Part shown: one piece after another, positions 6,868-10,717 of the stretch
Layout of the letters: each line of letters starts with the position of its first letter
Position numbering within the stretch: the stretch's first letter is position 1
Assembly (NCBI GenBank): GCA_944393305.1
Contig: CALXZS010000029.1
Span: 1 to 10,717 of the forward strand
Direction of reading: 5' to 3'
DNA: 10,717 nucleotides
Source: an uncultured Clostridia bacterium
Lineage (GTDB): Bacteria; Bacillota; Clostridia; TANB77; CAG-508
Program-made: the position numbers and the translations under genes
Notes under the pieces: model-generated
Database searches by the model: none
What the model saw: only the letters and a program-made list of their open reading frames with translations
Told to the model about the DNA's origin: nothing

Positions 6868-7142
6868 TGTTACAATTTACATCTTATTAAATTTTTCAAA
6901 AAAAATGGTTACAGTTCGCGGCTTAAATAAATTGCTCACACTTTAATATATATTTCTAAACTATAACAAAATTGTATATCATAGATTTCTTGTTCCTTGC
7001 GGTCGCTGCTCAAATTCTTCGAATTTGCCAGCTCCAAACGCACATCGCTTGAAGTACTTCAAGCTCGTTTGAACGCTCACGCGGAACTACGAAATCTACA
7101 ATATACAATTTTTAATAATAAATAAAGCTGTAAATTGTAACA
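6868..7142. repeat. 275-bp region bounded by a perfect 14-bp inverted repeat
   Basis: TGTTACAATTTACA at 6868-6881 and its exact reverse complement at 7129-7142 bracket most of the pnp-GT2 intergenic region. The right copy ends 12 nt after the pnp stop codon and the left copy lies 1 nt from the -35 box of the GT2 promoter. A second, more structured palindromic element (6968-7113) sits inside. This could be the outer edge of a non-autonomous mobile element or a pair of regulator sites. No clear target-site duplication is visible, and no transposase is encoded. Confidence 0.5.
6968..7113. mobile_element. MITE-like palindromic element with branched internal hairpins
   Basis: The ends are long imperfect inverted repeats: AAAATTGTATAT (6968-6979) pairs perfectly with 7101-7112, followed after two mismatches by TAGATTTC/GAAATCTA, then GTTCC/GGAAC and GCG/CGC, about 34 bp in all. 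The core holds two more hairpins: CAAATTC/GAATTTG with a 3-nt loop (7011-7027), and the perfect 18-bp palindrome GCTTGAAGTACTTCAAGC (7047-7064), itself flanked by CAAACG/CGTTTG (7035-7040, 7066-7071). By direct count, 6991-7090 is 50% GC, far above its AT-rich surroundings. There is no reading frame worth calling. Terminal inverted repeats, small size, foreign composition and intergenic position fit a MITE or a REP/BIME-like repeat. A structured RNA is the main alternative, since the whole unit would fold as a branched stem. Confidence 0.6.
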
Positions 7143-7154
7143 CAATATTATTAT

Positions 7155-9275
7155 TTATTCTTCTTCAGTATTGTGAACTTCTAAATCTTTCATATTTAAA
7201 GAAATTTTGCCTTGATGGTCTATTTCAGTAACTTTAACTTTTACTTCATCACCAACAGATAATACGTCTTCTACTTTTTCTACTCTTTTACTTGAAATTT
7301 TAGAAATGTGAAGTAATCCTTCTTTTCCTCCGCCTAAATCTATAAATGCTCCGAAAGGTGCTATTCTTGTAACTTTACCTTCATAAATTTCTCCAACTTC
7401 TATTTCTCTAGTTATATCATCTATCATTTTTAAAGCTTCATTTGCTTTTTCTAGATTGTCTGAATAAATACATACTCTTCCATCTTCTTCGATGTCTATT
7501 TTTACACCAGTTTCGTCAATTATTTTATTGATAGTTTTTCCACCTGAACCTATTACATCTTTAATTTTATCTACTGGTATTATAGTATTTACTATTTTTG
7601 GAGCATATTTTGAAATTTCTTTTCTTGGCTCACTTATAGCTTTTAATAATACATCATCTATAATATGGTCTCTTGCAATTTTTGTTTTTTCAAAAGCTTT
7701 TTCTATGATATCATATGTTAATCCATCAATTTTAATATCAACTTGAATTGCTGTGATACCATCTTTAGTTCCTCCAACTTTGAAATCCATATCTCCGAAA
7801 AAGTCTTCGATATCTTGAATATCTGTTAAAACTATGTAGTCATCTGGATTTTCTGGGTTTGTGATTATGCCTGATGAAATTCCAGCTACTGGCTTTTTAA
7901 TTGGAACTCCTGCATCCATAAGTGCTAAAGTGCTTCCACAAATACTTGCTTGTGAAGTTGAACCATTTGATTCTAATACTTCTGATACAACTCTTATTGT
8001 ATATGGGAATTCATCTTCTGATGGTATTACTGGAACCAATGCCTTTTCAGCTAATGCTCCATGTCCTATTTCTCTTCTTCCTGGTCCTTTTGATGGTCTT
8101 GCTTCTCCAACACTATATGATGGGAAGTTATATTGATGCATATATCTTTTTGATTCTTCTTCATCTAAACCATCTAATATTTGTTCATCTGCTTTAGTAC
8201 CAAGTGTTACAACTGATAATACTTGAGTTTGTCCTCTTGAGAAAAGTGCACTTCCATGTGTTCTTGGTAGAAGTCCTACCTCTGCGCTAAGAGGTCTTAC
8301 TTCATCTATTTGTCTTCCGTCTGGTCTTTTATGCTCTTCTAGTATCATTTTTCTAACACATGCTTTTTCTAGGTCATGTACTGATGTTGAAATATCAAAA
8401 CCATGTTCTTCTTCTGCATTTTCTCCATACATTTCTATCGCTAAGTTTTTGATTTCTTCTGCAATTTTATCAACATTATTATTTCTTATTTCTTTATCTT
8501 GCTCTTGAACACCATTATACATAGCTTCTTCAAATTTTTCACAAACTGCTTTGTAAAATTCTGGATTTACAGAAAATGATTGATATTCAAATTTTTCTTT
8601 TCCTATTTCTGCTTTTATATCTGATATAAATTTACATAATTTTTTTATTTCTACATGTGCCATTTTTATTGCATTTAACATGATATCATTAGGTATTTCA
8701 TCTGCACCTGCTTCAATCATTGTTATTTTCTCTTCTGTACCTGCAACTGTTAGTTTTAATCTGCTATGTTTTCTTTGATTATTATTTGGATTTATTATTA
8801 TTTCATCATTTACATATCCAACTTGCACTGCTGCTGTTGGTCCTCCCCAAGGTATATCCGAAATTGAAAGTGCAGCTGATGTTCCAATATTTGCACATAC
8901 TTCTGGGCTATTATCTTGGTCTACTGATAACACTGTATTTACAACACACACATCATTTCTGAAGTCATGTGGGAATAGTGGTCTTATTGGTCTATCTATT
9001 GCTCTTGAGATTAATATTGCCTTATCTGCTGGCTTTCCTTCTCTTCTATTAAAGCTTCCTGGGATTTTTCCAACTGCGTATAATTTTTCTTCATAGTCTA
9101 CTGATAGTGGGAAAAAGTCTACTCCTTCTCTTGGTTCTTTTGAAGCTGTAACATTTGTCATTACAACTGTGTCACCATATCTTACTGTTACACTTCCATT
9201 GGCTAGGTTTGCAAACTTTCCAGTTTCAATTGTTAGCTTTCTTCCTGCTAACTCAGTTTCATAAATTTTAAACAT
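7155..9275 (-). CDS. pnp: Polyribonucleotide nucleotidyltransferase (PNPase)
   Basis: PNPase degrades RNA 3' to 5' by phosphorolysis, releasing nucleoside diphosphates, and in Bacillota acts in mRNA turnover and RNA quality control. From the preferred start the protein is 706 residues, normal for the family. Domain order: first RNase PH-like domain (about 6-140), helical linker (about 200-310), catalytic second RNase PH domain (about 315-545) with LFSRGQTQVL at 344-353, GPGRREIGHG at 397-406 and FFGDMDFKVGGTKDG at 492-506, whose aspartates are the expected active-site/metal ligands, then a KH domain with GSGG at 576-579, and a C-terminal S1 domain (about 627-700). An ATG at 9288-9290 is in frame, but AGGAGG (9282-9287) follows it and is ideally placed for the ATG at 9273-9275, so the latter is chosen. 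The long leader hairpin at 9299-9379 suggests post-transcriptional control. Confidence 0.97.
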   Translation of the reverse strand: MFKIYETELAGRKLTIETGKFANLANGSVTVRYGDTVVMTNVTASKEPREGVDFFPLSVDYEEKLYAVGKIPGSFNRREGKPADKAILISRAIDRPIRPLFPHDFRNDVCVVNTVLSVDQDNSPEVCANIGTSAALSISDIPWGGPTAAVQVGYVNDEIIINPNNNQRKHSRLKLTVAGTEEKITMIEAGADEIPNDIMLNAIKMAHVEIKKLCKFISDIKAEIGKEKFEYQSFSVNPEFYKAVCEKFEEAMYNGVQEQDKEIRNNNVDKIAEEIKNLAIEMYGENAEEEHGFDISTSVHDLEKACVRKMILEEHKRPDGRQIDEVRPLSAEVGLLPRTHGSALFSRGQTQVLSVVTLGTKADEQILDGLDEEESKRYMHQYNFPSYSVGEARPSKGPGRREIGHGALAEKALVPVIPSEDEFPYTIRVVSEVLESNGSTSQASICGSTLALMDAGVPIKKPVAGISSGIITNPENPDDYIVLTDIQDIEDFFGDMDFKVGGTKDGITAIQVDIKIDGLTYDIIEKAFEKTKIARDHIIDDVLLKAISEPRKEISKYAPKIVNTIIPVDKIKDVIGSGGKTINKIIDETGVKIDIEEDGRVCIYSDNLEKANEALKMIDDITREIEVGEIYEGKVTRIAPFGAFIDLGGGKEGLLHISKISSKRVEKVEDVLSVGDEVKVKVTEIDHQGKISLNMKDLEVHNTEEE

Positions 9276-9280
9276 ATATT

Positions 9281-9287
9281 TCCTCCT
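9281..9287 (-). promoter_or_regulatory. Ribosome binding site that fixes the pnp start
   Basis: AGGAGG with a further A (9281-9287 on the minus strand) lies 6 nt before the ATG at 9273-9275 and immediately after the upstream in-frame ATG (9288-9290). The protein should therefore begin MFKIYETELAG, as in other PNPases. Confidence 0.85.
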
Positions 9288-9298
9288 CATGTTTTGTA

Positions 9299-9379
9299 GA
9301 TAACCGATTTAGCTGTAACCTCTATGATATATTAATTTTAATTAATGCATCATACAAGCTACTTTCTAAATCAATTATC
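9299..9379 (-). promoter_or_regulatory. Long near-perfect hairpin in the pnp leader
   Basis: The minus-strand RNA from 9379 to 9299 folds into one 81-nt stem-loop. The outer arms (9366-9379 with 9299-9312) give 14 continuous pairs, two of them G-U. A small 3x2 internal loop follows, then 22 paired positions with only two mismatches, closed by a UAAA tetraloop: 34 pairs in total by direct count. It starts 5 nt after the T-run of the rpsO terminator and ends about 11 nt before the pnp ribosome binding site. In E. coli, a double-stranded pnp leader cut by RNase III is how PNPase represses its own synthesis. A similar mechanism here is inference from position and shape, not from sequence similarity. 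Confidence 0.7.
9329..9357 (-). promoter_or_regulatory. Possible pnp promoter inside the leader hairpin
   Basis: On the minus strand, TTGTAT (9352-9357), 17 nt, then TAATAT (9329-9334). The -10 hexamer is the same as in the predicted rpsO promoter. If used, this promoter would give a pnp transcript lacking the 5' half of the hairpin, so the two routes of pnp expression would differ in structure. AT-rich sequence makes chance matches likely. Confidence 0.35.
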
Positions 9380-9384
9380 TAGCG

Positions 9385-9421
9385 AAAAAAGCGAGCGCTT
9401 CTAATAATATTAAACGCTCGC
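9385..9421 (-). terminator. Rho-independent terminator after rpsO
   Basis: Minus-strand arms GCGAGCG (9415-9421) and CGCTCGC (9391-9397) form a perfect GC-rich 7-bp stem, with a further TAAT/ATTA pairing in the loop. Six T residues follow (9385-9390). The stem begins 7 nt after the rpsO stop codon. It should end most rpsO transcripts, leaving pnp to readthrough or to its own promoter. Confidence 0.85.
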
Positions 9422-9428
9422 AGTTTAA

Positions 9429-9692
9429 TTATTTTCTTAATCCTAATTTTGCAACGATGTCTCTATATCTTTGAACATCTTTTTTTGCTAAGTAGTTAAG
9501 TAAATTTCTTCTACTTCCTACCATTTTTAAAAGACCTCTTCTTGAATGATTATCTTTTTTATGGATTTTTAAATGTTCTGTTAAATCATTAATTCTTTCT
9601 GTTAAAAGAGCTATTTGAACTTCTGGAGAACCAGTATCTTTTTCGTCTCTTCTATATGTTTTAATGATTTCTTCCTTTCTTTCTTTTGTCAT
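9429..9692 (-). CDS. rpsO: 30S ribosomal protein S15
   Basis: An 87-residue protein, the usual S15 length. S15 is a primary binder of the 16S rRNA central domain and helps form the 30S platform. The sequence shows the family core: TGSPEVQIALLTERINDL near 20-37, LKIHKKDNHSRRGLLKMVGSRRNLLNYL near 41-68, and the ending RDIVAKLGLRK. The frame stays open for 26 codons upstream, but the ATG at 9690-9692 is preceded by a near-perfect AGGAGGTG site (9698-9705), 5 nt away, and the protein from there matches S15 (MTKERKEEIIK). It has its own predicted promoter and leader hairpin upstream and a strong terminator downstream, and is followed by pnp, the widely conserved rpsO-pnp order. Confidence 0.97.
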   Translation of the reverse strand: MTKERKEEIIKTYRRDEKDTGSPEVQIALLTERINDLTEHLKIHKKDNHSRRGLLKMVGSRRNLLNYLAKKDVQRYRDIVAKLGLRK

Positions 9693-9720
9693 AATTACAC
9701 CTCCTATATTTTTTTCACTT

Positions 9721-9763
9721 TTAACTGAGCTAAAGTAGGTGTGTTTCCCTAAAGCTAAGTTAA
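9721..9763 (-). promoter_or_regulatory. Structured rpsO leader, candidate S15 autoregulatory site
   Basis: In the minus-strand RNA, TTAACT-U-AGCT (9753-9763) pairs with AGCT-C-AGTTAA (9721-9731): ten pairs around a single mismatch. The 21-nt apical part has a possible AGG/CCU extension. The stem ends 28 nt before the rpsO ATG and begins about 6 nt from the predicted transcript start. Many bacteria regulate rpsO through leader RNAs bound by S15. Position and size fit, but I cannot match it to a particular described S15 leader class. Confidence 0.5.
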
Positions 9764-9775
9764 AGTACATATATT

Positions 9776-9804
9776 ATATTACCATATTATATTATAAAAT
9801 GCAA
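9776..9804 (-). promoter_or_regulatory. Predicted rpsO promoter
   Basis: On the minus strand, TTGCAT (9799-9804), a 17-nt spacer, then TAATAT (9776-9781). An overlapping alternative uses TTGCCT with 18 nt to a TATAAT. Either would start transcription just upstream of the leader hairpin at 9721-9763, which supports the assignment. Confidence 0.5.
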
Positions 9805-9849
9805 GTTTAAGGCAATTGTTTTTTTAATCTTTCTATTTCTTTATCATGT

Positions 9850-9872
9850 TTTTTGGGACACCTCCCAAAAAC
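9850..9872 (-). other. Hairpin after the M14 peptidase gene
   Basis: Just past the M14 stop codon, TTTTTGGGA and TCCCAAAAA form a perfect 9-bp stem with a GGTG loop on the minus strand. The T-run is on the 5' arm and the A-run on the 3' arm, opposite to an intrinsic terminator, so termination is doubtful even though the position suggests a 3'-end signal. Confidence 0.4.
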
Positions 9873-9878
9873 AGCTCC

Positions 9879-10717
9879 TTATATAATGCTTGCCAAAACA
9901 AGTATTCCAATATTATCTGAATAGATTTTATCAAATTGTGAAATTGGAAGTGGATTGGTTCCAAGTCCCGCTTCTATTGTATATCCTGGTTTATTATATT
10001 GTTTGATAAACCAATCTTTATAACCTGCATTTGCTGACTCTGGTGGTGTTAAATCTAACAAATATCCACTTACCATACTAAAAATCTTCCCTATTTCTTC
10101 TGAATCTTGTGGCATGTAATTTTCATATTTCCAATAGATAACTTCTCCCTGTGTGTGATATGCTAAAATAAGTCTAAAATTATGTCTTAATGTAAAATTA
10201 TAAATTGCCAAAGCCTCTGGTTCTGTAAGTGGACCAAATCCAACAAAGTCTCTAGGAGCTGGCATAGTATACCCTTGTGCAAATTTTATTTCTCTAGCTT
10301 TTTCCCAATCTGCAGGGAACTGCAAATTTAAGTCAACACCATGATAATTTGCTTTCCATCCATTTGGAAATGGTATACTTGGAAATCTTGACGCTATTTC
10401 TTTATAATGTGCATATTCACTACTTCCTTCTTTTATATTTCCTGTGACTAATTCTATCCCATCTGGATTGAGCATTGGAACTATATATATTGATGACTTA
10501 GTAAATATTTCTTTTGCATTATGTTCAAAAATATCTCTACCACTTGAATATGCTATACAAAAATCTTCAATAAATTTCATAAGAACTAATGCTGTTATCC
10601 ATTCATTTGCATGTATCGCTCCACTATACATTACTTCATTTGGTCCTGTACCTATTCTAACACAAGGAATTTGTCTTTTCTGTACACTTTCTCCTATATT
10701 TTCTAATTGTAAGAAAG
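9879..10717 (-). CDS. M14-family zinc carboxypeptidase, gamma-D-glutamyl-diamino acid endopeptidase type (5' end outside window)
   Basis: The frame is open from the right edge, so the N-terminus, including any signal peptide or LysM repeats, is missing; 278 C-terminal codons are visible. Zinc and catalytic residues of the M14 fold are in order: HxxE in GAIHANEW (H35, E38 of the visible part), the third zinc ligand H187 in LILAYHTQGE, and the catalytic Glu E248 in GYTIEAGLG. PMLNPDGIELV (about 80-90) and GVDLNLQFPADW (126-137) are also M14 marks. The usual Asn-Arg substrate-binding pair is replaced by Asn-Leu in DLNLQFP, a feature I associate with the ENP1-like enzymes that cut gamma-D-Glu-diaminopimelate bonds in cell-wall peptides. 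That points to peptidoglycan recycling or remodelling rather than protein digestion. The family is certain; the substrate is inferred. Confidence 0.88.
   Translation of the reverse strand, partial: FLQLENIGESVQKRQIPCVRIGTGPNEVMYSGAIHANEWITALVLMKFIEDFCIAYSSGRDIFEHNAKEIFTKSSIYIVPMLNPDGIELVTGNIKEGSSEYAHYKEIASRFPSIPFPNGWKANYHGVDLNLQFPADWEKAREIKFAQGYTMPAPRDFVGFGPLTEPEALAIYNFTLRHNFRLILAYHTQGEVIYWKYENYMPQDSEEIGKIFSMVSGYLLDLTPPESANAGYKDWFIKQYNKPGYTIEAGLGTNPLPISQFDKIYSDNIGILVLASII

Noticed and set aside
6882..6967. Terminator for pnp at the T8 run on the minus strand (near 6899-6906)
   Set aside because: The T-run is clear, but no stem directly precedes it, so it does not qualify as an intrinsic terminator.
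6753..7154. CRISPR array or tRNA in the intergenic region
   Set aside because: The repeats are inverted, not regularly spaced direct repeats, and no cloverleaf with a TTC arm and anticodon stem can be drawn.
9827..9853. Tiny minus-strand ORF (ATG plus three codons) after GGGAGGTG
   Set aside because: The purine run resembles a ribosome binding site, but it lies in the loop and stem of a hairpin, and a four-codon ORF in AT-rich DNA is easily chance.

Overview
The window looks like chromosomal core-gene sequence from a low-GC Clostridia-type member of the Bacillota. The DNA is strongly AT-rich, AGGAGG-type ribosome binding sites are common, and the rpsO-pnp and cmk-plsC-S1 gene orders are typical of that group. 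Genus and species cannot be read from the sequence. Every gene I can support lies on the minus strand, so transcription runs from right (10717) to left (1).

In transcription order: (1) an M14 zinc carboxypeptidase of the peptidoglycan endopeptidase type, whose 5' end is outside the window; (2) rpsO, with its own promoter, a structured leader and a strong terminator; (3) pnp (PNPase), whose leader forms an almost fully paired 81-nt hairpin directly behind the rpsO terminator; (4) a gene-free stretch of about 400 bp (6753-7154) with a GC-rich, MITE-like palindromic element inside a wider inverted repeat, followed by a good promoter; (5) a membrane GT2 glycosyltransferase of the processive type; (6) a multi-pass GT39/PMT_2-type glycosyltransferase; (7) a P-loop protein whose C-terminal region resembles Asp23/Gls24 (YloU); (8) a fused cytidylate kinase-PlsC acyltransferase; (9) an S1-domain protein with four repeats; (10) the N-terminal 164 codons of the translation GTPase TypA/BipA.

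The genes form two functional groups. rpsO and pnp are translation and RNA-decay genes, with RNA structures placed where feedback control would be expected. The block from 6752 down to at least 1741 reads as an envelope and lipid operon: two glycosyltransferases, a P-loop/Asp23-like protein and the CMP kinase-acyltransferase, with gaps of 1, 8 and about 56 nt. S1 and typA continue on the same strand after gaps of 99 and 81 nt.

The most interesting observations are the pnp leader hairpin, the P-loop/Asp23-like fusion, the Cmk-PlsC fusion, and the nested palindromic element upstream of the glycosyltransferase promoter. No CRISPR array, tRNA, rRNA, transposase gene, toxin-antitoxin pair or phage gene was seen, and no wholly new multi-gene system can be claimed from this window.
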